Assembly: GCA_036936605.1 (NCBI GenBank) | Contig: JAUPFV010000001.1 | Span: 114,522,771-114,586,770, forward strand | Direction of reading: 5' to 3' | Source: Limnanthes douglasii subsp. nivea | Lineage: Eukaryota; Streptophyta; Magnoliopsida; Brassicales; Limnanthaceae | DNA: 64,000 nt | Shown here: in pieces, positions 36,185 through 47,970 of the stretch | Position numbering within the stretch: the stretch's first letter is position 1 | Layout: each line of letters starts with the position of its first letter | Position numbers and translations under genes: made by a program | Notes under the pieces: generated by a model | Told to the model about the DNA's origin: nothing | Databases searched by the model: none | What the model saw: only the letters and a program-made list of their open reading frames with translations

Positions 36185-37545
36185 GAAGGATCAGGAACAT
36201 ACTACATTTGTTACTGATAGGGGCCTTCATTGTTACAAGGTGATGCCATTTGGGTTAAAAAAATGTTGGGGCTACTTATCAGAGGTTGGTAAACAAGACT
36301 TTTGCTGATCAAGTCGGAAGAAACGTGGAAGTTTACATCGATGACATGATGGTGAAAAGTGTGGACGAAGAACTACACTTGGCAGATCTCCAAGAAACGT
36401 TTGCTAACTTAGTGAAAGTAAATTTGAAATTAAACCTGGAAAAGTGTGTGTTTGGAGTGCAGTCCGGGAAATTCTTGGGGTATGTAATAAGTGAGCAAGG
36501 GATACAGCCTGATCCGGACCAACTTGATGCTTTACTACAAATGGAACCTCCACGGAATGTTAAAGAAGTACAACGATTGACTGGGAGGTTAGCTGTATTA
36601 AATCGATTCATTTCAAGGTCTTCCGACAGGTGTGCCCCGTTTTTTCAAACTTTAAAAGGTGCAAAGGATTTTGATTGGTCCTCACAGTGTGATGAGGCCT
36701 TCGATGAAATCAAAAAGCATTTGTCCTCTCCCAAGACTTTATTTAAACCCGTTGATGGAGAGAATCTTTTCATATACTTGGCAGTCTCTAGCTGTGCCAT
36801 AAGTGCAGTATTGGTAAGGGAGGTAGATAATTATCCCCGTCCGGTGTATTACATTAGCAAGAGTTTAATTGATGCAGAAAAGCGTTATTTGAAGCTTGAG
36901 AAATTAGCATTAGCCCTGGTGATTGCTGCGAGGAAGATGAGACCTTATTTTCAGGCTCATCCCATTATTGTCCGGACGTCTTTTCCCTTAAAAAACGTTC
37001 TCCAAAAGGCCGACATTTCAAGTAGAATGACTAAGTGGTCAGTGGAATTGGGAGACTTTGATATTAATTTTTCCCCTCGGACAGCAATCAAAGCCCAAGC
37101 GGTGGCAGATTTCTTAGTTGAATTTCACTCAGATAGGGATACTAAGCAAACAACTAGTGTGAAAGACAAAAAAGTCTGGGTCGTCCGGACTGATGGTGGT
37201 TCAAGTACCATGGGATGTGGTGCTGGGGTATGTTTGACCTCTCTGTACGGTGACAGAATGTACCAAGCTATATGTTTTGCTTTTAGGGCTTCTAATAATG
37301 AGTCAGAATATGAAGCTGTTATAGCTGGTTTGAAATTAGCTTTTATTTGTGGAGCCAAAATGGTCAAGTTGATGAGCGATTCTCAGCTTCTTATCCATCA
37401 TTCACAAGGTCAATCCGAAGCCAAAAGTGAGAAACTGGTTAAATACTTACTTCTTCTTAAGGAAGTGGCACTTAATTTCAAGAGCATCATTTATGAGCAC
37501 ATACCCGAACAGAAAATATACTGGCAGACTCCTTGGCAACCATAG
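36185..37545 (+). pseudogene. Reverse transcriptase and dual RNase H of the Tat-type element
   Basis: The region starts inside RT: TTFVTDRGLHCYKVMPFGLK, then a 1-bp insertion in an A-run near 36260, then a long open frame from 36286. That frame holds RLVNKTFADQ-type motif 4, the active box VYIDDMMVKS (both Asp intact), LNLEKCVFGV and GYVISEQGI. The first RNase H follows (AISAVLVRE, VYYISKSL, PYFQAHPIIV, NFSPRTAIKAQ). The second is archaeal-type: RTDGGSSTMGCGAG, ASNNESEYEAVIAGL and LMSDSQLLI, with the D-E-D acidic residues present. The frame is lost again at about 37515-37545 before integrase. RT fingers and the protease are deleted upstream. It is likely catalytically dead because of the missing RT N-terminus. 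Confidence 0.92.
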
Positions 37546-38930
37546 CATATACTGAGTCCTACCCTTGGATTCATGTGCTGGAGTGCCCATTCATTCAAAT
37601 CAATCAGGATAAGGAAGAAGAAAGTTTCAATATACAGATAAAATGGCCTCAAGATTGGAGATTTCCTATCCTTCAATATCTCTCAGATGGCATCTTACCT
37701 CCGGAAAAATCAGTAGCAAGAAAAGTAATGTATAAGGCTTGTGGTTTTGTCATCCTAAGAGATATTCTTTATAAAAAGTCTTATAGTAAACCCCTCTTAC
37801 GATGTTTGGGGGTGAACGAGTCACAAATAGTGCTCTCCGAGTTACATGATGGTGAGGGATCAGCTCACTGTGGATTCAGGGCTCTAACAAGAAGAGTTTT
37901 GTTAGCTGGGTACTATTGGCCCTCCATAATGCAAGATGCTAGGGAGTTGGTAAGAAAGTGTGACCCATGCCTGAGATATATCAATGAAATTCATATCACA
38001 GCCATCCCTTTAGAGTCAATTTCTGAGCCAATACCTTTTGCTCGATGGGGGTTGGATTTAGTGGGACCTCTACCCATGGCATCTAGGGGGCGCAGAACTA
38101 TAATCGTTGCTATTGATTACTTTTCAAAGTGGATCGAAGCAGCTCCATTGGCAGGTACAACATCAAAAGCTGTTATAAAATTCATTTTATCCAATATCTG
38201 TTGCAGATTTGGAATTCCACAAAACATAACAACAGACAATGGGCCACAGTTCGACAACAAAGAAATGAAGAGTTTCTGTGCCTCTAGAGGCATACAACAT
38301 TTCTTCTCTTCCCCTTTCCACCCACAAGAAAATGGTCAGGTCGAAGTGGCCAACATGACAATACTGTCCGGTCTGAAAAAGAATTTAGAAGGGGCTGCTG
38401 GGAAATGGCCAAGTTATTTACAAGAAGTTTTGTAGGCTTACCGGACCACTCCCGGGGCTGCAACACGAGAGTCTCCTTTTGCCTTAGTATATGGGATGGA
38501 TGCCATTACTCCCATAGAAGCTACTATCCCTTCATTTCGAGTTCATAACTTTTCCGAACACGCTAACGAAGTGGCAATCAGAGGCCAACTTGACTTAATA
38601 GAAGAAAGAAGAGTTAAGGCTCACCTTAGAGCTGTACACTATCAAGGATTGATGAGAAGCAGGTTCTCTTCTAAAATTAAGAGAATGGATTTTCAACCGG
38701 GGGATAAGGTATTGAGAAAAGGTTTCCTACATACTTAAGAGAAGCAGTTCGGTAAGTTGGCTCCAACTTGGGAAGGACCCTATGTGGTCATTGAAAAGCT
38801 TAAGCCTGGGACATACCGGCTTCAAGACAAAGATGGAAGGATTTTTAATCACCCCTGGAATATGAACACCTCCGGTTGTACTTGGAATAGAAATTATGTA
38901 AATATTTACTTGTTTAAAAGTTCATGTAAA
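37533..38930 (+). pseudogene. Integrase of the Tat-type element
   Basis: The zinc-binding domain shows ELHDGEGSAHCG, then YYWPSIMQDA and CDPCL (HH-CC). The catalytic core shows WGLDLVGPLP, AIDYFSKWIEA, ITTDNGPQF and HPQENGQVE, that is, the D, D and E of the DDE integrase. The core ends at a TAG at 38433-38435, where family members have a Trp before AYRTTP. The coding match continues in frame 38496-38738 (YGMDAITPIEA, FQPGDKVLRK), meets another stop, and goes on with LAPTWEGPYVVIEKLKPGTY to about 38850. There is no chromodomain, in line with Tat. Confidence 0.92.
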
Positions 38931-39399
38931 TATTTGGGGGCATACTCTTTCCTACCCTGGTGGCGCGGGGAGGTGATAATGAGGTATCCGGGCTTTTTTA
39001 TAAAATATGATGCCTTCTTAAAAATCGAGAGTGTTTTCACTTAATAGTTTTTGGTGAAATTTTTATTTGAACAGACCGGATTAAATTAGAGGAGTGATGA
39101 CTACTTAAACATTTGTCATCGGAGAATTTAAACACTCTCACTTTAGAATACTTATGAAATAACTATGGGCTGTTTAAACATTAGCCACCAAAATTGAAAA
39201 ACTATGAAAGAATGCAAGAGTTGTGCAAAATAAAACTACCCATTAAAACATACGAAGTATCTTGTCCACCCAATGACTTTGAGTTTTCAAACGAAAAGGT
39301 TTATCCGAACAGGAGCCGGACACGATTACAAAAAATGCCTTGGCAATCCAAGGACTTTGGTTCGATTGAATTTTTTTTTTTAAAAAGATAGTTAATACT

Positions 39400-42313
39400 T
39401 CAAGGATGAGCTTTCTTAGATGGCCCAGCCTCACTAGTTTTCTTCTTCTTAGGGTCGTCGTTCTCCTCATTCGGACTCTCTCCGGTGTTCTCTTCTTCAT
39501 CGGTTGTGTCATCCAAACCACTGGAGTAGTCATGCTTGTCACCATCAGCCATTGTGTGGAAGGGGAGGTCTTCATACTCTACAAAAGTCCATAAGTCTCC
39601 CAGTGTCCTCTTTGGGAATTTCTCATGAAAGAGCAAGACCATGTCCGACTTCACTTTGGCAAACTTTTCTTCCCGAGTGTCTATCACTTGGTTGGTATAA
39701 GCATCAATCCTAGCTTGGATTTTTGCCTCTTGCTCCTTTAGCAAATCAGCCTTTTCTTGTGCAACCCTAGACACCGAGTCCTCGAGCGAGATCTTGTCAT
39801 TGGTTAAAGTATGAATGACCTTGTCCCTAGCCCTCACCTCTTCTCTGGAAGAAGAGAGATCTCTCTCCAACTTGGTTTGCTTTGTTCGGAGTTCTTTGAT
39901 AGTATCTTCCAAAGTGGCTACCTTTGTGGCCCAATCCTCCTGGTTCTTCTTCAACTCCTCATTTTCCCTCTTCAAAACATCAGCATTTTGATTGGCAGTG
40001 AGGAGGTCGCCATACAATTTCTCTTTGTCAGAATTAAGGGCATTAATGATGGCTGACTGACCTCATACTTGCTTCTCCAAATTAAGCACTGGCTGAATAT
40101 TACTTAATATAGAGTGAGTTATGATATCTCTTTCACTTGAGACTAGAAAGACTTACCATTGAAGGTAACGATGTTCGAAGAACTCGGGGGGAGGTAAGGC
40201 CCAGCAAAATCATCCTTAGGGAGGTTTTCGAAGTAAAGACCAATTTCTTCAAGACCACTAATATCAACACCATCAATGCTGATATCCCCTCATGCACCCC
40301 TCCGGTTTGAAAGTCACCAGGGATTCCTTCTGCTTGAGTTGGGTCAATAGGGTCAACAGGGGGAAGAGGCTATGGAGGCCGGAGGGAAATTTCATCACCC
40401 TTGGAGGTTTTCTTCTTCTTGGCCTCCCTGTCCTTGCCTTCTGCTCCTCGTTTCCTGTCTTTCTTAGGATCCTTTGAGGATTTTGGAGATCCTGCCACTT
40501 CTGTAGTACTTTCATGCTCCACTACTTGTAGAAGAGCGACATCAACCTGTCCTTGATCTGGCCCATCTTGGTTTGTTGGGGCAGCTTCCTCTACTTCGGT
40601 AGGATTGGCTTCGACCGTACTCTGCTTGCCTTTGCCTTTTTTCCCTTCATCTTGCTTGGGACTTTAGCTCTACCAGGTAGATACAACGACCCATCCGGTG
40701 CATCTGTTCTCCTGAGGGTTACTTCCGGAGGAGGTGGGGTGGTTAGTTCCCCCAGGATAAGTCCCTCCGGTCAGTTGTATTCCAAAGGTAGGACCTTGTT
40801 AGATTGCCTCCGGTAAAAGAATTGTGGAAGCGATTTCCCCACTTTCTCAGCAGTCCAAGCATTTAGCTTGGAGCAAGTGGTCTGCCCAGCCTTCAAGTGG
40901 TCACTAAAGTCCTTAGGCAGCACTACCAAAAAAAAGACAAGTTAGATAAACAAATTTGTGATAAATAAAGATGGGAATGTGAGATGGGATTCTTACCATC
41001 GCTTCGCCATCTGCTGGTAAGGAGGCTCGGGTTGACACCGGCTTTAATCTTCGTCCCATTGTCCCATGCGCCACTCACAAACAAGAAATGAGTCTTCCAA
41101 TTTCTTTCCGACTCGAGCAGATCGTCCACTCCTTTGTAATTATCACCCATGTTGAAGTGATAGAAGGGAATATGGTGGTTTCTGCAGAGGCTGGCCACAA
41201 CTGCAAACTTCTCCATTGGAAGAGGAATTTCGGAGAGCTTGGAGGCCATAATACAGGCCATGAGAGTGTACCATGCATTGGGGCTCAATTGGCTTGGGCA
41301 GAGTTTGATGAGGTGAAAGTATTTGACTATCTCTGGGTCTAGGGGAAACTTTAGTCCCCAGTTGAAGAGCTCAGTGAAAAAAACTATTTCACTGAGCTTG
41401 CAGTCCATCGGTGTTTCCGGATCCACCGGAATCTTTAGCTTGACATTCTTCGGGATCCCCCATTTTGTTCGCATCCGACCCAGTTCGGCTGTGTGGATGA
41501 AAGCATAATTAAGTTTTGGCAAAGCTAGCAGGTATTTGACACTTACCTTGTGGAAGCAAGGTCCCACTTTTCCCACAAGACTCTCCGGTAAATCCGGATG
41601 CTTTAAGCATAGCTTCTCCTTGCCTTTGTCCTTCTTGACAGCAGCAGCCTCACTTGTTTGCCCGGAGACTTCAGACTCAAAAGGAGCTTCTTCAACAGAA
41701 TCCTCCAACGCTTCTTCCATTATCATGGAAGGGTTATCAGTTGTTTTGGGTGGGGGGAGCTAGTGGTTGGCTCAGCAGACCCTCCGGATGGTTGAGCATT
41801 ACTGGCTTCTTGTACTCTAGACTCCGGCTGGGGCTCAGATGCAGTGGTTTCTTTCCGGAGACTTGAACTAGATGCCTCCGGGCCGGACAACTTGTCCTTA
41901 GGAGTCTTAGTGGGTGCTTTTGACCCGGTATTGCTATTTTTAGCCCCCGATTTGGAAGGTGTAGCTTTTGGAGCTTGCCCTTTCACCAAGCGACCTCTTC
42001 TACGATCTAATAACTTCTCTGGAGAGGTGTCAGCATCCGATCCCATAGCAATGAATGGGGAAGGTTTCTTAAAACTGGTGACTGCCTGTCCTGGTTCAGC
42101 AGTAGGCTCTCATTCATGAACCGATGAGCCCGAAACAATTGGTGAAAGGTTGGGTTGGAACAACCTCCTAGGTTTAACACTCTTAGTTGAAGAAGAACCC
42201 CGGTCAGGCTCTGAGCTTGGTGTTTCCGATTTATTAACAGGGGAAACAGAGAGTCCTGCAGCAATGCGCCTTTCTCGTTCAACCTTTTGAGCTTTTTCCA
42301 ACTCTGACAAATT
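39400..42313 (-). pseudogene. Antisense ORF (aORF) of the Tat-type element, three exons
   Basis: It lies opposite to gag-pol, between integrase and 3' LTR. Exon A (42310-40997): a basic, Ser/Pro-rich head (KSGAKNSNTGSKAPTKTPKD), then a globular domain with FNWGLKFPLDPEIVKYFHLI, QLSPNAWYTLMACIMASKL and IPFYHFNMGDNY. Intron 40996-40923 (GTAAGA to TTGGTAG). Exon B (40922-40157): VLPKDFSDHLKAGQ, then a Lys-rich linker. Intron 40156-40093. Exon C (40092-39400): a long coiled coil (ENEELKKNQEDWA) and an acidic tail ending KKKTSEAGPSKKAHP. The domain resembles the 'putative gypsy-type transposon' family (Transposase_28) and reported aORFs of Tat elements; its role is unknown. Breaks: premature stops at 42110, near 40770, near 40370 and near 40065 (CGA to TGA or CAG to TAG), and frameshifts near 41740 and 40290. 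The N-terminus is uncertain. Confidence 0.85.
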
Positions 42314-42783
42314 GAGTCACACACCTTTTATTATAGCGTTTCTTGCTGTGAACATAAACTCACACCAAAAGAAATATTTGTTTTTGAGAGATGAAAGCTT
42401 TGAAGTTTAAACAGAGCAAGGATGATGAAGATGGTAAAACAGTAGAAAATGGACTAATTTATAGTGAGGGTACAAAAGATGCTTTGATACCTAGGAGAAT
42501 TCGAAAGGGTTGTAATGATTAAGAACGACGCTGATGTCACCCACATTAAATGAAGAGGTTTTTTTTGGAGTATGTGGGAGCACCGTTCTAGGGAAAAAGC
42601 GGCTGATGTGGCGAATCAGAGAAAGACACGTGTCCCACGATCTCTGGCAAAAAACTGTTTAGTTTCTGAGAACTTTTTCAGTCCGGATAAAGCCATTACA
42701 CAGTTTGAAAATCTGTCCGGACATGGCTATGACCAAATATAGGCTATTTTTTAGGTCTTGCCAAAGGCCTTTGAACACAACCT
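42314..42783. other. aORF upstream region inside the element
   Basis: These 470 bp lie between the start of the antisense ORF and the polypurine tract. If the aORF is transcribed, its promoter should be here or in the 3' LTR read backwards. No clear TATA box on the minus strand was found. TCCGGA-type motifs recur (near 42680 and 42715). Confidence 0.4.
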
Positions 42784-42797
42784 AAAAAAGGGGCTAC
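42784..42797 (+). other. Polypurine tract of the Tat-type element
   Basis: The purine-rich run AAAAAAGGGGC, followed by TAC, stands directly before the TGATGAG start of the 3' LTR. It is the primer site for plus-strand synthesis. Confidence 0.8.
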
Positions 42798-43207
42798 TGA
42801 TGAGTCCGGATCTTGTCACCACTCTTTATGAGAACCGGACATGGGCAATTCGGACAACGTCCACCTAACCGGACAGGGGCAGTTCAGACAAACTCCACTT
42901 ACTGAATTGTCCAAACGGGACTAAAGTATTAAAAACTTAATCACTTCATGACTAAGCTGATTACTTGCTTACTTAAAACTAATGGGTCTTTAAACTCGAC
43001 CTGAATCCATTAACACAACCCGAAAGCCTATGTGGCCCAAAGATAAGGGTATAAATACCCAACCACCTTCATTAAATGAGGGTAATGAAAATTAAATACA
43101 ACCAGGCAGCTCAATTCTCCCTCTACACTCTATCCAAACATTAAATACCTTTGAAATACCACAAAACTCTAGACAAAATTACCCTCAAACGAAAATAAAC
43201 CTCACCA
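42798..43207 (+). mobile_element. 3' LTR (410 bp)
   Basis: Same length and ends as the LTR at 34908, with 13 substitutions and no indel by direct comparison. It is followed by the target duplication ATGAT at 43208-43212. Confidence 0.95.
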
Positions 43208-43699
43208 ATGATAATAGTTTTTGGCATAATTCTTTTATCATTTAGCTTAATAGCCACAAGTCTTGATACCTTGTCTCGCCCTTAGATTTCAGCAAACGTC
43301 TTTGTATCTAATCACGACACAAGCTCTAATTTGAGTGTTTCAACCATTCCCGCGTATACATATCTTATCCATCTTCGACCCATATAATCCTTTGGCAGTA
43401 CCTCTGATGATGATTTATTTCTAGCTCACATCTAATAGAATCGATATACATAATATATTCATCATAGTGCCAATTTGTAAACAAGCTACCTCTTCTAATT
43501 TCTAATCCATTATCCAGTTTTTCGATCATTCATTATTTGTCTATCATATTCCGCCAATCATAGTTTCTAAACATCGCCTATTGTTATATCTCATTAACCA
43601 AATTTCTTTGGTCTAATTTAAATTTTCACCAAATCTTACTCTCGGATCCAAAATAAAAAAAATTATCCAAGGGAAACTACGTGATAGTTTTATTGATAG

Positions 43700-43844
<145 letters not shown>

Positions 43845-43981
43845 AATATTTATTTTTTAATGACTCATGTATTAAAATACATTATCATACGTAAATATTT
43901 ATAATATGGTGACCTATAATCGTTTGGCGTCTCTGCACTATGTAACTGTGTAATTTTTATTTTTCAGCTTCATGTCCATAA

Positions 43982-43983
<2 letters not shown>

Positions 43984-44066
<83 letters not shown>
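43984..44066. repeat. (CT)n-(AT)n compound microsatellite
   Basis: About 14 CT units run straight into about 27 AT units. Pure AT arrays of this length form cruciforms and are often unstable. The overlapping reading frame of S-L and Y-I repeats is not a gene. Confidence 0.97.
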
Positions 44067-44068
<2 letters not shown>

Positions 44069-44194
44069 CCAAACCAAGTGTCAAAATACATTCAAATTGT
44101 TATATTATTAATAGATGGTTTCGAGAATTATTTATAATCTTCTGTTCCATGTGTGGGATGATTCAAAATGATTGAAGTCATTTAAATGAAGACT

Positions 44195-44783
44195 AAAATA
44201 TAATTTATTGAAATAACTATAGAGCAGTATGCTAAATACATAGTTGGTCATTGTCATAAGGTATTTCAATAATAAGTAATCGAACTAATTATAGTATATA
44301 TAAGTAAATAAGAATTTGGCCTATAGGTGAAAATGATTTTTGGTGTTATAAGTGTCACAACAGGGTTGAAAGGCATTAAAAAGATTGGGACCAAATCTCA
44401 ACACTAAGGCATAAACTGATAATTCATGGGCTAAATTGATAGAATTAATTTAGTGGTTATGGTCCCCGATAATAAAACGGACAAAGTAAATGGGCTTTAT
44501 GCAATTAGAGTTTCTAGTTGTATTTGTTTATAAAAGAGAAATTGAGGTTTAGTAATTCATTTCACTTAAACCATAAAAGATCAGTCATGAGTTTATTGAG
44601 AGAAAAACTTAAAACTATCTTCACTTTAACGTGTACTAAATTAAATATTCAAACCATGATTATGGATAGTTGCACCCAAAACTATATGTTTATTTTATTA
44701 TATATAATTAGTTAATCATATTGAGGGTTCCACATCATACGTTTGTGATAAACTGTATTGAGAAGATTCAATCAGTTATATCA
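44195..44783 (+). mobile_element. Left LTR of the copia element (approximate)
   Basis: It is homologous over most of its length to 50032-51257 minus the MITE. It ends TTATATCA just before the primer-binding site. The start is inferred by comparison with the sequence after the right polypurine-like AAGTGGAAGAT. Confidence 0.65.
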
Positions 44784-44785
44784 AC

Positions 44786-44798
44786 TGGTATCAGATCC
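44786..44798 (+). other. Copia primer-binding site (initiator tRNA-Met type)
   Basis: TGGTATCAGATCC differs by one base from the standard TGGTATCAGAGC core complementary to the 3' end of plant initiator tRNA-Met. It follows the left LTR after two bases. Confidence 0.85.
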
Positions 44799-46189
44799 AA
44801 AACCCTCTTCTAATTCATAAGATAAACTGAATGTATATATAAGTAATTGAATCAAAAATCATATTTTTCTTTATATACATAATTTATACCATTGGGGTTA
44901 GTTGATTAATTTACTTTGTGGTTGTCTGGACTTAGGGTTTATGTGAAATTCGTGTATAAAATGATTTGCTAATAAGATGTCATGTTAAGTGTTTTAGTTT
45001 TTTATGAATAAATATTTTGTATGGATATGATTTGAGATTCTTTTTTCTTTTAAACCATGGTTTCATTGTGTGTTGGAAAAGTTTCTCCCTAAATTAGAAT
45101 CAACCAAACCATAATATAATAAAATAAATCATACCTATCGGGCATCGGCTTATCAACGATGTAACCACATGTGTTATCATCGATTGGAGGTTTTCTGACG
45201 AAGTTCACTGTAGCCAGCAAATTATTGTTGTTGCAACTTGTGAGGAACTAATAATCCATTGTTATCGCGATGATAACAGTTGGTGTTGTTGGTTGGTCGT
45301 GTGCGCTAAGACAGCAACAAACATTGTTGCCTAGGCGTACGCCTAGTCACGACAACAATATTTTTTTTCCAATTTTTTTTAATTAATTAATTTAATAGTT
45401 TTATGATTTGTTTCGCATGATAAAGTTTTGTATGTGTTTATGAAATAAATAGTTTATATGCTTGAATGTTTAAATGTATATGCATGACTAAAGTTTGATA
45501 TTTTGGTAGGTGAATCATAGAATCATTTAATCGGCTCTCTGGAAGGTTAATGATCTCCTTGAGGATCTTAGAATCCGAAAAGGTTTAATGGATTAATTTA
45601 ATTTCAAATATTGTCGAACCTGTAGAACGTTAATATTTGGATTTGATTAAACGTGAACTGAAGAAATATAGTGAAAAATTAATCCTTATGATTTTTTAAC
45701 TTAAATAGGTGAAATCAGCCTTCATAAGGGGTTTACCGGTATTTAGGAAAATTAAATTAAGCATTGCGTTTATTTTATTTAAGTAGATGGAATCAGGCCT
45801 CTAGAAGGTTTGACCGACACTTATGAAAATAAAATATTGATCAATGGTAATTTTCTAAAAACTCATAAATACGTGTTAGTACGACTGATATCGTATTATC
45901 AATGTATATTATATGTTACATGCATATGTCGTGTTCAAGCATGTTCGTTGTTATATGTTATTATTTCTGGTTAATGTTATGGGTTACAGTTTGTTGGGGA
46001 GCAAACCCCTCATGTTGTATATCTCAGATTTTACCCAACAAAAATAAGATATAGAGTTGTACTTAAATTTTCGTAACTATGATCATGCATTAATGAAACC
46101 CAAACCATGTGGTCTGACTTAGGACAGTTCACATGAGGAAACTAAAGAGTATGAAAACCGTGAATGGTCTAAACGATTATGCTTGGTTA

Positions 46190-46740
46190 TTATGATTCAA
46201 GGAATATCAGTTGTATTTCGTGGGGTTGTTTAAACAGATGCTACTATTGCTTTAGAATTTCTCATGAAAGTTGAGAAAGCATTTGCTAAGAAGGACAAGG
46301 TAGAGATAAAACGTCTCATTAATTAGATATCTACCAAGAAATGCATTGGAAAATATGATATCTGAGAGCATATTATGGGCATGTCTACGACTGAAACAAA
46401 GTTAAAGTCAATAAAGGTAGACTTACCTAAAAAATGTATGGTGGGGTTCATTTTTCAGTCCCTCATGGGAAATTTTAAGCCATCTAGTCCATTAACAATT
46501 GCATTCGGGAAAGTGTAAAATCAATGAATTGATAAAACTTTCACTAACAATTGCATACAGAAAAAGTGTAAAATCAATGAATTGATAAAACATGTTGCAC
46601 AAGAGAAAGAAGGTCTTAAAAGAGATGTGTTCGAAATGAACATGGTAGTGCCCGAGAAGAGAGTGAGGCAAAAGTAAAAGATTGATGGCAAATGACTTAT
46701 AAATGCTTCGTCTAAAAAGCAAAAATTCTTAGGAATCGAC
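46190..46740 (+). pseudogene. Copia gag remnant
   Basis: A plus-strand frame reads CIGKYDI, a stop, then EHIMGMSTTETKLKSIKVDL and a GFIFQSLMGNFKPS stretch. This matches the UBN2-type copia gag pattern (I.E(H/Y)I..M......LK.L...L, then SLP..F). A short direct duplication follows (two copies of GTGTAAAATCAATGAATTGA at 46514 and 46567). No zinc knuckle was found. Confidence 0.65.
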
Positions 46741-46859
46741 GGTTGGTTGATGTTTTTTCTCCAAATAAAATGGAAATATAAAGAAGTACTATAAGAAATC
46801 TGAGCTTACATGTTAAGCAAAGGCAATCTCATGTCTTTGGTTGTTTCAAAATTTAATTT

Positions 46860-47400
46860 TACTTATGTGGAAAAGTATACATGGTGGGTTGATTTGACTG
46901 CAACAATTTATGGTTGTATTTCTTTATAGGATACATTAAGATATCGAAGGCTTAGCTGGCGAGAGCGCATGCCAAGTGTTGGTAATTTGTGATTTGAATT
47001 TAAAACTTACTACTTGACTTTGTTCCCAAATTTGTGATGACTTTAATTTATTTTTTGATTTTCGACACGTATGATTATTATTGTCTTTTGTCAAAAATGG
47101 TTTATCTATCTCTTATAATAATATGATTATTGGTCATGGTAACTTCTTAAAGGAACATAACTTGTATTTATATAGGATTATTGATAATTACAAAATTACC
47201 ATGAATGCACAACTTGTATTGAATAAGATTAATAAAACCAAAAACTCATCTAAATTGTAGTAGATGTTTGGTTATATATTCAAAGTTATGATGGAAAAGC
47301 TTGTAGCTGAAGGTTTATTAGGTCCCCTTAATTAATCCTATTTTGGTACTTGTATCAAGTGGAAACATACCAAAACTAAAAGGGTATGAGAAAATTGAGA
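46860..47400 (+). pseudogene. Copia protease and pre-integrase remnant
   Basis: The frame TWWVDLTATIYGCISL matches the TWW(L/V)DSGATTH(I/V)S protease motif with the catalytic Ser-Gly lost. Near 47350-47400 CIKWKHTKTKRV matches the C(I/L)KGK.TK.(P/R) end of the GAG-pre-integrase domain. It is heavily mutated. Confidence 0.6.
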
Positions 47401-47404
47401 GATT

Positions 47405-47970
47405 GAAGTCTTAGAATTGATTCATAACAATATTTCTGGACCATTTCTAAGGAAATCATGGAACAAGTAGCATTATTTTATATTATTTATTAATAACTTT
47501 TCTCGTTTCGGGTACCTCTACCTCCTTTATGAAAAGTTAGAGGCCCTAGACAATTTTAAATTTGTTAGCACCGAAGTTGAAAAATAACTAGGTAAAAGCA
47601 TTAAAAGCGTTAGATCTGACCGTGGTGGTAAATACTATGGTAGATATGATGCGTCAGGTGAACAACGTCAAGGTTCATTTATAAAATACCAAGATGAGTG
47701 TGACATAGTCCTTCGGTATAACAATATCGGGTTCACCTTGCATTAATGGTGTAACGGAGAGACAAAATCGTACACTAAATGATATTGTTGGAAGTATGAT
47801 AAGTAATTCAACTCTCCATTATCTCTCTAGGGTGAAGTCATCAAATGTATCACATACATACTAAATAGAGTACCCACTAAAGAAACCGTTAGAACCACAT
47901 ATGGGATTTGGAATGGGTGTATGCCCAAATTAAAGGACTTACATATATGAGGGTGTCCAACTAAGGCAAG
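47405..47970 (+). pseudogene. Copia integrase remnant
   Basis: LELIHNNISGPF, then FINNFSRFGYLYLLYEK, then SVRSDRGGKYYGRYD, then NRVPTKETVRTTYGIWNG match the integrase core: LELIHTD(V/I)(C/S)GP, FIDD(F/Y)SR(Y/F)G.(V/L)YL, R(S/T)DRGGE(Y/F) and N.VP.K....TPYE.W.G. The first catalytic Asp (T-D) is now Asn-Asn and several stops interrupt the core. Confidence 0.8.

Larger units (their letters stand above)
34908..43207 (+). mobile_element. Tat-type Ty3/gypsy LTR retrotransposon with antisense ORF
   Basis: The element is 8.3 kb with two 410-bp LTRs and a 5-bp target duplication ATGAT (34903-34907 and 43208-43212). Order: LTR, tRNA-Arg-type primer site, gag, [deletion], RT, RNase H, second RNase H, integrase, antisense ORF on the minus strand, polypurine tract, LTR. 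The doubled RNase H (the second with RTDGGSS and NNESEYEA) and an extra ORF between integrase and 3' LTR are features known from the Tat lineage. The LTRs differ at 13 of 410 positions by my count (about 96.8% identity). It is not autonomous: it has lost the gag end, protease and RT start, and carries stops and frameshifts in pol. Confidence 0.93.

Noticed and set aside
43972..44175. Frame of repeated S-L and Y-I residues
   Set aside because: It is the translation of the CT and AT microsatellite.
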